Assembly (NCBI GenBank): GCA_025506515.1
Contig: CM046453.1
Coordinates: forward strand, 7,772,410 to 7,836,409
Reading direction: 5' to 3'
DNA: 64,000 nucleotides
DNA from: Flaveria trinervia
Taxonomy: Eukaryota > Streptophyta > Magnoliopsida > Asterales > Asteraceae
This document shows positions 1 through 12,002 of the stretch, piece by piece (positions within the stretch are counted from its first letter, which is position 1; each line of letters begins with the position of its first letter). The notes beneath the pieces are model-generated. The model searched no databases and was not told the origin of the DNA. It worked only from the letters and a program-made list of their open reading frames with translations. A program made the position numbers and the translations under genes.

Positions 1-386
1 TATGACTTGGATCTTTAGACTTATGTCTAATCTATGAAAATTTCATCAAGGTTTTGATTTCATGAACCTAATAAATTTGTGTGACTTATAGACACCTGTA
101 TCCTGGAAAAAGGCCCTCAGGCTAAGGCAAGCATATCGCATAAATCCTACGGGACTAGTTATGCTTACCTGGAGATTTCTGGGATGAGTGATAAACTATG
201 GTCAACATACACAAGTTTCTAAGGCGAATGAGTCAATTTACCTTGACGTGTCAACATTTCCAAATGGTAATGCATTACCAAATGGAACCATTCCATATGC
301 CTTACAACTCTTGACTTATCCTTGTTTAAATTATAAACCTTGTTATTCTTCTTCTCTCGTGTCTAACTCATTTTGTATATTCCAGC

Positions 387-1593
387 ATGTCTCGTCATCA
401 TGGAAAGCGTGGAAGTTCCGATCGTAAGCTAGCTGCCATGATTGCCCGGCAAATGGCTGCCGTCATCCCGGCCATGGTTTATGAACTCAATAGCACTTTG
501 ATGACCAACTCTAGAAATAATGGGAATGGTCATGGAGAGAATAGTGCTAACCAAGGGCGCAACAACCAACCTGTACCTTCAAGCATTTTAGCTCTTGCAA
601 GCCACTAGTTTTAGTGGCAAGGAAGGAGCCACTGGTCTTCTTGAGTGGTTCAAGAGCATGGAGAACACTTTTTTTAATTGTGAGAAACCCGAGGCACTCA
701 AAGTTCGTTATGCCACTAGTATGCTCCAACAAAGGGCACTTACCTGGTGGAATAGCGAGAAGAGAAATCGAGGAGCTGATGCTATTTTGACACTCTCTTG
801 GGATGAGTTCAAGAACATTGCCATCGCGAAGTTCTGCCCAAGAAGCGAGTTACAAAAGTTAGAAGAGGAATTTTGGAACCTAAAGCAAGATGGTGGTGAT
901 CATTTGGCTTACTCAACTAAGCATCATGAGTTGAGTATACTACTGCCCCATATGGTTAACACTATCCCCCGCAACATCGAGAAGTTCTTTAAGGGTGTAC
1001 CACCCCAAATTCAAGATGTTATGGTGGGTAGCCGACCCACAACCTTGGAAGAAGCCATTACTATCACTGCTCAACTGACCGAGAATCATATACGAGCGGG
1101 CACCATGTCTGTGAAGGGTGCAAAGAAGGTGGAAAAGATGGCTACCGAGGCCGTTAAGGAGACTAAAGCTGAGCCATCTCACAACAACAACAACAAGAAG
1201 CGTAAGTTCACACCGGTGCACAACTATGCCGTGGCTGCACCCAAACAACCCCAAAGACAATTTGTACCTGCGACTGCACCTATGGCACAAGTGCCTGGGG
1301 CTGGGGCCTATGCTAGTCCTCAACCTATATGCAACACTTGTTGGTATCATCATCCGGGGAATCAACCATGCCGTATCTGTACCTTATGCAGTAAATATGG
1401 TCAGTTGGTGGCGACTTGTCACCGTGCACCTAACAACGCTGCAATGGTCACAAACTGTGTTTGCTACAACTGTGGGGAACCTGGTCATTTCCGCCCACAA
1501 TGCCCTCGTCTTGTGTGTAATGTTCCACAAGCCCGAGGACGCGCTTTTAACATCAATGCAAATCAAGCACAAGCAAACAACATATGGTGAATG
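387..1593 (+). pseudogene. gag: gypsy-1 gag (capsid and zinc knuckle), frameshifted
   Basis: Structural Gag polyprotein that packages element RNA. The chosen start at 387 opens with MSRHHGKRGSS and follows a pyrimidine-rich stretch ending in CCAG, so a leader splice acceptor is possible. A frameshift near 595 moves the reading to the frame that carries the retrotransposon gag domain (about 600-1090; landmark LTWWNSEK, then FWNLKQDGGD). A basic, Asn/Lys-rich linker follows. The zinc-binding region near 1330-1510 ends in a clear CCHC knuckle, CYNCGEPGHFRPQC. The frame stops at 1590, exactly where the small insert begins, so Gag no longer connects to the protease. Confidence 0.85.
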
Positions 1594-1676
1594 GTATGTT
1601 AACTTACCTTTAACTTTTGTGATATGTTTCTTTTCATACATTACCTGTAGTGTTAAATACCTTTAAAATTGAACAA
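1594..1676 (+). other. 83-bp insert between gag and protease
   Basis: The coding sense of gag-protease is interrupted here. The word GTATGTT occurs at 1594-1600 and again at 1677-1683, where coding sense resumes. This is either a small insertion with a 7-bp duplication or an intron-like segment, since it begins GT and a nearby AG could serve as acceptor. No inverted terminal repeats are visible. Confidence 0.5.
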
Positions 1677-1698
1677 GTATGTTTCTTATTAATAAAAC

Positions 1699-2666
1699 TG
1701 TTTTGGAACTTATATGCCCAAGACACATACAAGATTGATGTGGTTAGTACGTTATGATCCAAGTCGGGTCATACCCAATAACAAGCTACAAACACCAATT
1801 TAGTATTTATTTGTTGATAAGATCAAACAAATAAATATTGACATCAATTAGAAAATTGGTTTTCTAAAACTATACTTTTGTAAAAGAACAACATTGTATG
1901 TATGATTTGTTCATAAGAGATTATTTGTTTTATTATTTAAGTTGGTTAAATAATAACAAATAAAAGTGTGTTATTGTTATAAAATTAAAAGAAGTTTTAA
2001 TTTTGTAAAAATCAAGGGCTAAGTGTGTAATTTTTTATAAAACTAAATGGGGGGAAAACCCATTTTGAAAGGGGGATTCGGCCGCCCCTATTATGGGTGT
2101 GTTTTTGTTTAGTCTTGTCTTGTGGAAGACTAGAAGACTCTTTCACTTGGACTCTCCCACATAACCCACTTTTCTCTACACACACATAATACATTCTCTC
2201 TCAAAACAAGCTGAAATTTCAGATTATAGAAGCAAAAAGGGAGCTGAAAATTTCGATTTTGTTGGCTGCCCTTCAAGAACTTCTTGAAGATTTTGGATTG
2301 TACAAGAGGGTTTGTTCTTGGTTCTTTACTTCCTAACAAGTAAGGTGTTTTCTAAGCTTGGGGTATACAAGCTTGAGGCCTTCTCCTTTGAAGGCTAGAC
2401 ATTCAAGACACCAACATCTTCATTCTTTTACATCTACAACATCTAGTGCAAGAAAGGTTGTTTTTTTGTTCACCCTTTGGTTGATTGTTTTGTTTGATAG
2501 CATATTTTCACATATATATTGTTGATCCTTGATTTTGGGTTTTGTTTGTGCTTCAAAAGTTGAAAATTTTCAGAATGTAATAACATGTTTAAGTCATTCT
2601 TCCGCTGCGTTTTATAAGTTTAAAATGGTTAAACTAGCTTTGATTTACTTGTTGCAAAACCCAACA
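1699..2666 (+). mobile_element. Solo LTR, probably copia-type, inside gypsy-1
   Basis: About 968 bp of non-coding DNA splits the protease start. It begins TGTTTTGG and ends CCCAACA. The interior resembles a plant LTR promoter and leader, with a TC-rich leader near 2155-2205. The end region carries the TTCCGCTGC phrase that also occurs near the 3' end of the element B LTR. Flanking AAAAC (1694-1698) and CAAAC/AAC at the right end give an imperfect target duplication. Removing the segment restores host coding sense from LINKT to the protease. No internal domain is left, so it is called a solo LTR. Confidence 0.6.
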
Positions 2667-3120
2667 AACTTATGCCTATGTCTTATTTGACTTTGGAGCC
2701 GATAAGAGTTTTGTTTCGTTAGAGTTTGAACCCATACTTGCTAAGCCACATAAGAAACTAGAAAGACCTCTTACCGTTGAAGTTGCCGATGGAGAACCAA
2801 TCATCGTTGACATCATTATTCGTGATTGCATCTTAAGTCTTGACACGCATGATTTTCTTATCGATCTTATTCCTATGAAACTTGGAAGCTTTGACGTCAT
2901 CATTGGCATGGATTGGTTAGCCAATCACCATGCCGAGATCATTTGTTTCGAGAAGTGCATTCGTATACCATTACCCTCTGGAGATACTTTGAAAGTGTTC
3001 GGTGAAAAGTATTCCAAAGGACTTAAACTCATGTCTTGCACTCAAGCCCGAAAGTGCTTAAGCAAGAAGTATATGGCCTTCTTGGCTTACGTGGTCAACA
3101 CGAAAGTCAAAGGGAAAGAA
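2667..3120 (+). pseudogene. gypsy-1 retropepsin (protease), altered active site
   Basis: Aspartic protease that would mature the gag-pol polyprotein. The family landmarks are present: TVEVADGE, a hydrophobic strand, LGSFDVIIGMDWL and the IPLPSGD hairpin. The catalytic triplet near 2687 reads D-F-G, where D-S/T-G is expected, so activity is unlikely even without the upstream interruption. It is followed in frame by the linker to RT (DVPIVRDFPEVFPDDL). Confidence 0.8.
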
Positions 3121-4655
3121 CTTAAGGATGTCCCTATCGTACGAGACTTTCCCGAAGTATTTCCCGATGACCTTAGTGGTTTACCTCCCGTACGTGAAGT
3201 TGAGTTTAAAATTGACTTGATACCAGGAGCAAACCCCATGTCTAAGTCACCATATCGACTTGCACCATCAGAAATGCAAGAACTCTCTAGTCAACTTCAA
3301 GAGCTATCCGAGAAGAGCTTCATTCGTCCTAGTTCTTTGCCTTGGGGTGCACCTGTTCCTTTCGTGAAGAAGAATGGATCGTTTCGTATGTGCATCGACT
3401 ATCATGAGCTTAACAAGCTTACCATCAAGAATCGTTATCCTCTCCCTCCTATCGATGACTTGTTTGATCAACTTCAAGGAGCTACTATATTCTCGAAGAT
3501 TGATCTACGTTTGGATATCATCAATTATGAGTCCATGATGATGACATCCCAAAGACCGCATTCCGTACTCGTTATGGGCACTATGAGCTCAGGTTATGCC
3601 TTTTGATTAACCAATGCACCTGTTGTTTTCATGGATCTCATGAACCGAGTATGCAGGCCTTATCTAGACAAGTTTGTGATTGTCTTCATTGATGACATAC
3701 TTATCTACTCCAAGTCCAACACCGATCATGAACTGCATTTGAGATTGTTCTTGAATTGTTAAAGAAAGAGCAATTGTACGCGAAGTTCTCGAAGTGTGAC
3801 TTCTGGCTCGAGGAATTTCAATTTCTAGGACACGTGGTGAATAGCCAAGGAATTCACGTTGATCCTGCAAAGGTAGAAGCTGTGAAGAATTGGTGTGTCC
3901 CTACAACTCCTATCGAAGTTCGTTTTTTTCTTGGTCTTGCTGGTTATTATCGGCGATTCATTGCCAACTTCTCGAGGATCGCGAAGCTGCTCACGTCTTG
4001 ACTCAAAAGAATAAACCATTCGAGTGGGGTTCCGAGCAAGAAGAAGCTTTTGAAGCGTTAAAGCACAAACTGTGCAATGCTCCTATCTTGACCCTACCCG
4101 ATGGAAATGATGATTTCACCATATATTGTGATGCATCAAAATAAGGCCTTGGTTGTGTTCTCGTGCAACGAGGAAAGGTCATAGCTTATGCATCGAGACA
4201 ATTGAAGGTCCATGAGGTGAATTACAAAACACATGATCTCTAGCTTGGAGCTGTTGTTTTTGCCTCAAAGATTTGGAGACATAACCTGTATGGTACTCAA
4301 TGCATTGTCTACACCGTCATAAAAGCCTTCAACACGTCTTTAATAAAAAAGATCACAATATGAGACAACGTCGTTGGGTGGAGTTGATTAGTGACTACGA
4401 TTATGACATTCGATACCATCCTGGTAAGGCAAATGTTGTAGCCGATGCTCTAAGCCGAAAGAGTCACAACAAGATAATCTCGTTCCAAGAAATTCGCGAT
4501 CGACGACAATGGTTTGACCCTTTGGGTGAGTTTGATACTGAGATTCGACTAGATGTCAACGAGACTACTATACTGTTGCAAAACTTGAGAATAAAGAGTG
4601 ACATCGAGTCTAGTATCTTGGAGGCTCAACAAATAGTGCAACAAGAAGAAGAATG
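3121..4655 (+). pseudogene. gypsy-1 reverse transcriptase and RNase H
   Basis: RNA-dependent DNA polymerase followed by RNase H. RT landmarks are LPPVREVEFKIDLIPGA, RPSSLPWGAPVPFVKK, FRMCIDYHELNK and FSKIDL. The fingers/palm join is disrupted near 3515-3600. A stop at 3604 falls where family members read FGLTNAP. The catalytic block survives as FIDDILIYS near 3685-3715 in another frame. The thumb-side block YYRRFIANFS and RNase H phrases (IYCDAS, then HPGKANVVADALSRK near 4415-4465) follow across further frameshifts. It is non-functional as written. Confidence 0.85.
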
Positions 4656-5990
4656 AAGGATGAGCTGGAGCATAATCTTATAACTCAACTGGAAACGAAA
4701 CCCATGGGTTGATGTACTTTGCGAATCGAATTTGGGTTCCCAAGCATGATCATCTTCATACCTTTATCATGAATGAGGCTCATCAAACTCATTATTCTAT
4801 TCATCCTGGTTCCGATAAGATATATATGGACCTGCGTGGTCAATATTGGTGGCCTGGAATGAAGAAATATGCGACGTATGTGCGAAGTGCCTTGCATGTA
4901 CAAGGTTAAAGCCGAACATCAACGTCCAATGGATTACTTGAGCAACCCGAGATTCCTATGTGGAAGTGGGAACACATATCCGTGACTTCATAACTAAGCT
5001 ACCCCGAACTTCTCATGGTCATGATAGCATATGGGTGATCGTTGACTGATTGACCAAATCGGCCCATTTTATACCCATACGTGACACTTACAAGATATCA
5101 AGGTTGGCTCGTATATACGTTGATGAGATAGTAAGTCACCATGGGGTACCTCTACACATCATATCCGACTGAGACGCTCGTTTCACTTCACACTTTTGGT
5201 CGTCTATGCAAGAATTATTAGGTACTTAATTGGATCTAAGCACGGCTTACCATCCTCAAACTAATGGTCAACCGAGCGAACCATCCAAACCTTCGAGGAT
5301 TTGCCACGCCTGTGTGTTCTTGACTTTGGTGGTGATTGGGATACGCATCTACTGCTCGTGGAATTTTCGTATAACAATAGTTATCACTCGAGTATCAAGA
5401 TGGCACCGTTCGAAGCATTTTATGGTCGTAAATGTAATTCATCACTGGTCCTGAACTTATACAAGAGACGACCGATAAAGTTTCTATCATCCGCAAGAAC
5501 CTTGAAGTGACAAGAAGTCGACAAAAGAGCTATGCTGATAAGCGACGTAAGCCATTGGAATTCCAAGTGGGGAGATGGTTCTTCTTAAGGTTTCACATTG
5601 GAAAGGTGTTGTTCGCTTTGGAAAGAAGGGTAAACTGGCTCCGAGATTTGTAGGACCTTTTAAAATCCTGAAAAGGGTTGGAAAGGTGTCTTACCAAGTG
5701 GAGTTACCTTCCGACCTTAGTGGAGTTCATCCTGTGTTTCACGTTTCAAACTTGAGGAAGTGCTTGGCCGATGAAATTCTGCATGTTCCGCTAGAAGACA
5801 TTCAGATCGACGAGTCATTGCAGTTAGTTGAGAAACCTGTTGAGATCATGGATCGCATTATGAAGAAGACTAGAACCACAACTACCCCAATTGTCAAGGT
5901 TCGTTGGGAGAATAAAATAGGGTTGAATTTACTTGGGAACGCGAGGAGCACATGAAGAAGAGATACCCGTTCTTATTTGTATAGTTTCAT
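4656..5990 (+). pseudogene. gypsy-1 integrase with chromovirus-like tail
   Basis: Integrase that would insert the DNA copy. The HHCC zinc region is recognisable near 4780-4910 (HPGSDKIYMDLRGQYWWPGMKK). The DDE core is badly broken, with TAYHPQTNGQ near 5245-5275 and EFSYNNSYHSSIKMAPFEA near 5355-5420 in different frames. The C-terminal part (5575-5955) is the best preserved: GPFKILKRVG, HPVFHVSNLRKCL and PIVKVRW. That tail resembles the integrase end of chromoviruses; a full chromodomain is not certain. Confidence 0.8.
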
Positions 5991-6017
5991 TCTTAATTTC
6001 AGGATGAAATTCTTTTA

Positions 6018-6029
6018 AGTTGGGGAGAC
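6018..6029 (+). other. Polypurine tract of gypsy-1
   Basis: The purine-rich AAGTTGGGGAGA lies directly before the 3' LTR start TGTAACATCTCG. This is the expected position of the plus-strand DNA primer. Confidence 0.75.
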
Positions 6030-8424
6030 TGTAACATCTCGTATTTTTGTAAGTTCTTGTAAGGGCCATTTATGCCATTATAAAACTTTGAGGGCTTATT
6101 ATGTTTGTTGTGTAAATCGGAGTTAATAAACTATTTGCCAAACATTAATATAATAATAATAATAATTATAATATATATATAAAAATAATAAGTTGTAAAA
6201 TGTTTAAAACTTAAAGATTAATTTAAGTTTAGGGGGGGTTGTTTTGTTAACTTTAAAACTTTAAAAGAACGTTTTTATACATAAAATAACAAAATTTAAA
6301 ACCTAAGGGACTAAATTGTAATTAATCAAAACCCAAACCCCCACCCCCACCTTCTTCGCGTTTTTCCGGCCATAGCTCCGGCCACCCTCCGGTTGGAGTC
6401 CGGTGCCCCTAAAAACTCGTTTTCTCTTCCAATTGAAACCCCTAAAACCATGCCAATCGTTCCTAGACTGGAATTGAACTCAATTAACTACCTAAATCGT
6501 GATTAAAACCGGTTACAAAGCCTTTTCTTTCGAAGTAACCGAAGCTTTATTTCGTACCCGTTTAAGCATTAAATCACAATAATAATCGAATTAACTTAAC
6601 ATGAACCATCTCTTATCTATAACTAATCGATACGATGTTCAATTACACCTGAAACAAGCCCAAACATCAACTTTCATTACCCACTTAGTCGCGACCTATC
6701 TTCTACTCGAACACCATTCTCTGGACTTCAAGACCTGAAATTGACAAAGGGCTTTTGTACAACTAGGTTCTTGGAAACTTCCTGTGCAACGAATTTGTTT
6801 AACATCATCGTTTGAACATCGAACTAGTCGTACGTGTGTCGCGGCCTTAGCATTGTCTGTTCATCATCAGTTCATCTTCGAATCGGGTAATTGAACACAT
6901 GGTTATGCTCGAAATACAGTGGGGAATCAAAGCCCCATGATTAACTCGAGCATTAACATCGAATCAATCTTCAATTTTGGATATGAACAAACTAGGATTC
7001 TTGGGGTTTGGGGGAAACCTTTTAGTTGTGTTTAAAAGAATTTAAAACCAAAGTAAACCAAGGCATCAACCCTGGTTCACTGGTTAGAGTTTCTCCTTAC
7101 AACCTTGAGGTCCCGGGTTCGAATTCGGGCTCCCTCAACTATTATTTAGGCTTTTTAAGCGTTAACTTAACTATGGAAAATTTTTAATAATTATGAAAAT
7201 AGTTTTGTAAACTCTAAATATTTTTATAAACACCAAATAATTTTCTGGAATTTTTATTAAAATGTGGATGATAAAATAAATTTTAACAAAACCTTCTTAC
7301 AAGATTATTCTAAGTTTTATTCCTATTAAAATAGATTTCAAATATTAGTTAGTAAAACGATTTTGATTTAAATATTACCTTTAATTTATAATCGTTTAAA
7401 TCATGTTGTTCCAAGTGTTTATTTAAATTTTATATGTAAACCTTATTAGTTATTTTAAATGGGTTAATTAAATATTTTATATTAAAAGACATGAAATGAT
7501 ATACTTCCTTATTATTTAGCGTATTTACAAAAACCCCCAAATTCGACTTAGAACCGTAGTCCTCACTAATTCGTTAAACTTGATATTAAACTTTAAACCT
7601 TGTGTAAATATATACTTAGGCATTGTGAAGACTTTACGTTGGAACGACGATTACTATTTCTTATTAATCATGTAATATATACTATTTTTGACCAAGTGAT
7701 TTCCTTGCCCCTTTTTATGTTTTCACACTATTTTAGGGTGAAACATGATAGTTAATTTCATACACTTATAAACGTTAAAATTTGTAAAGCATTTGCAACT
7801 CATCTTTATATTTTGTCATGGTTATTTGTGTGTTGTAAGTGATTATATGAGATACATAGTTTATTTACAATTATTAACTATTGCTAGCCTGATGATGTCT
7901 TAGATCTATGGGCCTAACAAGCCTATTTGGTGCTAAAGCCGAGGTATTGCTGGCTCCTGATGACGTATGCTTGTTCATCATGGGAACCAAATACACTTAA
8001 CTAATCATATATACTTGTAATCAAGTTGAGGTTTGGTTGTAACGATATGTGTTCTATAACCTTACTAACTTATAACCTATGACATGAATTGCTACTTGTA
8101 ACCTTGTTATATTATGTATGAAAACCTTGGAAACTCACTAATTATTTTAGTTGACCTTTTATTCTTATGATGTTTCAGGTCATGCCCAAGTTTAAAGTGA
8201 TCTTTTGAAGCTTGCAATAATCTGGGACTTGGACATAGTTAATGAAATAAAAAGATTATGTTTTGTTATGTTATGTTTGATCTTATTTCATGTTTGAGAC
8301 TTATATTTGTAATGCCTTTTGAAACTTATAATTTTATTTTTACATTTAATATAGTGTTATGTGGTTGTGAACAATCTTAACCCTCACATCTCGACGATTT
8401 CGCCGTCAAGGTTGGGGTGTGACA
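6030..8424 (+). repeat. gypsy-1 3' LTR (2395 bp)
   Basis: It begins TGTAACATCTCG after the polypurine tract and ends GGTGTGACA. The last 1.4 kb is homologous to 8425-9920 and, in reverse, to 17569-18540, 44966 onward and 47131 onward. Shared landmarks are a Pol III-like box pair, a conserved stretch near 7890-7990 (phrases GGTGCTAAAGCCGA and GATGACGTATGCTTGTTCATC) and a terminal GACGATT(T/C)CGCCGTC hairpin-like block. Confidence 0.85.
7063..7138 (+). promoter_or_regulatory. tRNA-like Pol III box pair in LTR
   Basis: TGGTTCACTGGTTAGAG (about 7073-7089) resembles a tRNA A box and GGTTCGAATTC (7116-7126) a B box, about 30 bp apart as in a tRNA or SINE head. No full cloverleaf was found. The module recurs in related LTRs at 8536-8612 and, reversed, at 46620-46690, so it is an old part of the LTR. 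Confidence 0.55.
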
Positions 8425-8535
8425 ATCGTATTCGAATTCATGCTCAATTGGGTTGAAATCAAACTTAGGATTTATGTGGATTTGGGGGTTTCTTGGTGTT
8501 TATGTATGTAAGAATTAAGGACCATGATATATCAC

Positions 8536-8612
8536 GACTACGACCTTTAGTTCACTAGTTAGTCCCTCAGCAACTTGAGGTCTAGGGTTCGAACCCGGGC
8601 ACCCTCAAACAT
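8536..8612 (+). promoter_or_regulatory. Second tRNA-like Pol III box pair
   Basis: Counterpart of 7063-7138. The B box GGTTCGAACCC (8586-8596) is well kept; the A-box side (TAGTTCACTAGTTAG) is decayed. Confidence 0.5.
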
Positions 8613-9598
8613 TATTTCTAAGCCTTTTTAGGCCTTAAATTATAGAATTATTTTTAATAAATATAGAAATGGTTTTGTAGACTTTAAATATTTTTAAAGA
8701 CATCAAATCATTTTCTACAATTTTTCTAAATTTAAATAATTAAATACCCCAATTAATAAAATATTTTAACAAAGGTTATCCTTGGTTAAATTTTATTAAA
8801 ATAGATTTTAAAAAGTAATTAATAAATTATTATTATTGGTCTAAATGTTGCCTTTGAATTATCATCATTTAAATCACGTTATTTCAAATGTTTATTCAAA
8901 TTTTATGTTTAAAACTTTAATACTTATTATAAATGGTTTGATTTTTATTTTCTTTATATTAAAAGAAATAAATAGTACATTTCTTTATTATAAGATCTAA
9001 TGTACATACAAAAATCCCCAAAATTCCACTTAAAACCCTAGACCTCGTTAAATCGTTAAACTTATTATTATTCAACTTAAATCTTGTAAATATATATATT
9101 CTTAGGTACCTTTTGAAGGATTGCATTGGAACGTTATTATTATTTCTATTAATCATCATTCTTATACTTATTTGACAAGTGAGTTCTCCATGCCCCCTTT
9201 TTACTTTATTTCACACCTTTTGGGGTGAAACATGTTAAGTTTGTAAACTTACACTCGTAAACATCTTGATACTTGTAAATGCACATGCAATTCATCTTTA
9301 TCTTTTTGTTATGGTTATCTGTGTTATTGTAAGTCTTATATGAGATACATATTTTGTTTACAATCATTAACTATTGCTAGATTGGCGACGTTATGGATCT
9401 TTGGGCCTGACAAGTCTATTTGGTGCTAAAGCCGATGTATTGCCGGCTTCTGATGACGTATGCTTGTTCATCATGGGAACCAAGTACACTTAGCCAATCT
9501 TATAAACTTGTAATCAAGCCGAGGTTTGGTTGTAACTGTATGTGTTCTATAAACTTGCTAACTCATAACCATTGACATGAATTGCTACTTATAAACTT

Positions 9599-9599
9599 T

Positions 9600-9632
<33 letters not shown>

Positions 9633-9633
9633 T
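9599..9633 (+). repeat. TA then TG microsatellite in LTR
   Basis: A run of TA dinucleotides followed by GTGTGTGT. The same LTR position holds CATA/TA runs in the reversed copies at 17853-17966 and 45252-45293. Confidence 0.9.
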
Positions 9634-9920
9634 TAACCCATGGGAACTTACCAACTTTCAAAGTTGACCCTTATTTTTAACATGTTTCAGGTTTGTTACT
9701 CGAGGAACTCTTCTTGCTCATATAGGACTTGGACTTAGATAAATTAAACATCTTATGTTGTTGTTATAATTTTTTGTGTATTGTAATGACTTAATTGACT
9801 TGTATTGTTCAATGAATAATGGTATTTAATATTATTACAACTTATTTAGTTCCATGTGCTATGAACAATCGTTTCACATTCGTCCGCCCTGATGATTCCG
9901 CCGTCGGTCGGGATGTGACA

Positions 9921-10930
9921 ATTAAAAACCAAGAAAATAAGAAGTGGTTTGTGATCCTGGAATTCAGGAAGTGGAGGAGTGGGGACTAAACTACCGTGAG
10001 TTTTTGTTTATATTCTAGTATTGTTTAGCATTTAGATTGTCTTGGGTTTTATAGTTAAGTTCTGTAATCAGAATTGTGGAGATTATCCTTCTCGAATTGG
10101 CCAACTATCCTGTTCTTTATTTATTTCAATTAGTCAAATTCTCGGTTTCTATCGGTGCTTAAATTATGTCACTCAAGTTTAAAAAGTGTTTTTATTAAGT
10201 CATTTAATTTTCATATTTTATTTAAATTATAAGTTTTAACATGTTCTTTATTATGTTTTTTAAGTTTAGAAAATACCTTTTTCTTTTCTAATGCTAATGT
10301 AGTATGGTATTATGGTGATGTGAATTTTAGGTATTTTTATTTATTTTTAATATATTTAACATGTTTTTAAATTCTTTAAATACAATTAATACATTGAAAA
10401 TATCGACTCTCATATTTTCTCATTCATTACTTTTTTGACATAATATAATTCGATGATAACTCGATTGTTGGTTTAGTGATCTAGTTTTAAAATATACATG
10501 AGTGATCCAGTTTGAACACTTTTGAAACTTGATAATTATTTTGTGACATTTTCTTTTAACTGGTTTAATTTATATAATATGTGTATTGTTATTGTTTCGA
10601 CTTGTAACCCGCAATTACTAGTTTTACCTATGTTTTAATATAGAATTCAGTGATTTTTTATGCAATGGTATAACAAACAGAATACAATTAGAACCTGCAT
10701 TTAGTTTGAGGACTAATTGTCTAATCTTTAATGTTATAAAACATCTAAACTTAGCATTGATATAATGATATGTGCACCGTTGTTTCGGCCTGCATGATTA
10801 TTCATTTTATCTACGGGTCTACATACAAGTTAGTGATTTATTTTGCAATGGTATTGTTTTTTCTTGAACTGTAAATATATTTTATTTTAAAAAAAAATCA
10901 TAAACTACTAAGTTATAAGATTTAAATTTA
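9921..10930. other. Non-coding; possible decayed fold-back at 10167-10548
   Basis: AT-rich DNA with no coding signal. The left edge TGTCACTCAAGTTTAAAAAGTG near 10167 is mirrored in reverse complement near 10513-10548 (AACACTTTTGAAACTTGA ... TGTGACA). An old MITE about 380 bp long is possible, but the arms are imperfect and no target duplication was found. Confidence 0.35.
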
Positions 10931-11445
10931 GGGTTATTGGATTTTAACAATCCAAGCTTATTTATTGATTTAGATTAATCTCAACTCGGTAAATGTTTAC
11001 ACACTCTCAACTTAAAATTTATTTTCTTCCAACGATATTTTATTAACTGAGAGTTAACCATGTTAGTTTTTTATGAAGTAACTAGTTTTGTGGCCAAAAC
11101 ACTAAGCAAAAATTTGAAATCTATCATCAGGTTCGTTAATTTGAAACTTGCACATCAAAAACCCGTCAATCTCCACTTCATGATTTGAACTACCTAACTC
11201 ATTAGAGGTAAATTTTAGGTGATGACAAATGCTAGACTATGAAAAACGGACCTAAATGAGACTAGGCGATGTTACAAAATGGCTCAAAGTGGTCACATTT
11301 CATCAGAAAAACTAAGTTAACTCTCAATTAATAAAAGATTATTGGAGGAAAATAAGTTTAAAGTTAGGAGTGACTGTAGATATTTACTAAGTTGGAATTA
11401 ATCTCGGCTAATAATAAAATTGAGATTATTAAAATCCAATAACCC
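10931..11445. mobile_element. Fold-back MITE copy 1 (Mutator-like)
   Basis: A 515-bp non-autonomous DNA element. It opens GGGTTATTGGATTTTAACAA and closes with the imperfect reverse complement (ATTAAAATCCAATAACCC). The inverted similarity extends about 130 bp in from each side, including GAGAGTTAACC on the left and GTTAACTCTC on the right. The flanks TTAAATTTA (10922-10930) and TTAAATTTT (11446-11454) form a 9-bp duplication with one mismatch, which suits Mutator-like elements. There is no coding region. Confidence 0.75.
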
Positions 11446-11471
11446 TTAAATTTTAGTTACTTTAAAATGTT

Positions 11472-12002
11472 GGGTCATTGGATTTTAATAATCCCAAGTT
11501 TCATTTATTGGTCGGGATTAATCCCAACTTAGTAAATATTTACAGATACTCCTAACTTTGAGTTTAGTTTCCTCCAACAATCTCTTACTAACTGAGAGTT
11601 AACCCCGTTAATTTTTTTAATGACGCGCATTGTTTTTGTGTCCAAAACATCAAACAGGAAGTTGAAATCTATAATCACGTCTGTCAATTTGAAACTTTCC
11701 CACTTAAAAACCCGTCAAGATCCACCACCTAATTTGAACACCGAATTCGTTGGAGGTAGATTTCTGTTGATGATGGAGGCTAGACAATGAAAAACGAACC
11801 TAATTGGGATTAGGCGGTGCTGAAGTTAAAAAATGGCTCGGAGTGGCTCAATTTATAAAAAAAGCTAACAAGGGTTAACTCTCAGTTAGTAAGAGATCAT
11901 TGTAGGAAATAAGTTTAAAGTTAAAAGTGTCTGTAAATATTTTCTGAGTTGGGATTAATAAAGACTAATAAATGAAAGTTGAGATTATTAAAATTAATAA
12001 CC
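11472..12002. mobile_element. Fold-back MITE copy 2 (Mutator-like)
   Basis: A 531-bp relative of the preceding element, in the same orientation and collinear with it throughout, including the long terminal inverted repeats. It is flanked by a perfect 10-bp duplication, TTAAAATGTT, at 11462-11471 and 12003-12012. Long inverted repeats with a 9-10 bp duplication point to a MULE-derived MITE. The two copies are only 26 bp apart. No transposase is present in the window. Confidence 0.8.

Larger units (their letters stand above)
1..8424 (+). mobile_element. Ty3/gypsy element 1, 5' end outside window
   Basis: A Ty3/gypsy LTR retrotransposon read on the + strand. The order is gag, retropepsin, reverse transcriptase, RNase H, integrase, polypurine tract and 3' LTR. 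Having integrase after RNase H separates gypsy from copia. The integrase tail carries the long basic linker and PIVKVRW block seen in chromoviruses, so a Tekay-like chromovirus is my best clade guess. The 5' LTR and primer site lie left of the window. The body is dead: it has several stops and frameshifts, an 83-bp insert and a nested solo LTR. It appears to have landed inside an older related LTR whose remainder follows at 8425-9920. Confidence 0.9.
8425..9920 (+). repeat. Older related gypsy LTR, 5' part missing
   Basis: This stretch parallels the last 1.5 kb of the gypsy-1 LTR: Pol III-like boxes, AT-rich middle, the GGTGCTAAAGCCGATG stretch and a terminal GATTCCGCCGTC followed by GATGTGACA. 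It starts abruptly where gypsy-1 ends, as expected if gypsy-1 inserted into this LTR and the other half lies left of the window. It diverges clearly from the gypsy-1 LTR, so it is older. It holds no coding region. Confidence 0.75.

Noticed and set aside
2012..2339. Minus-strand frames between gag and protease of gypsy-1
   Set aside because: They fall in the nested solo LTR; no conserved content.
7063..7138. Functional tRNA gene
   Set aside because: Boxes are present but I could not draw a proper acceptor stem or anticodon arm.
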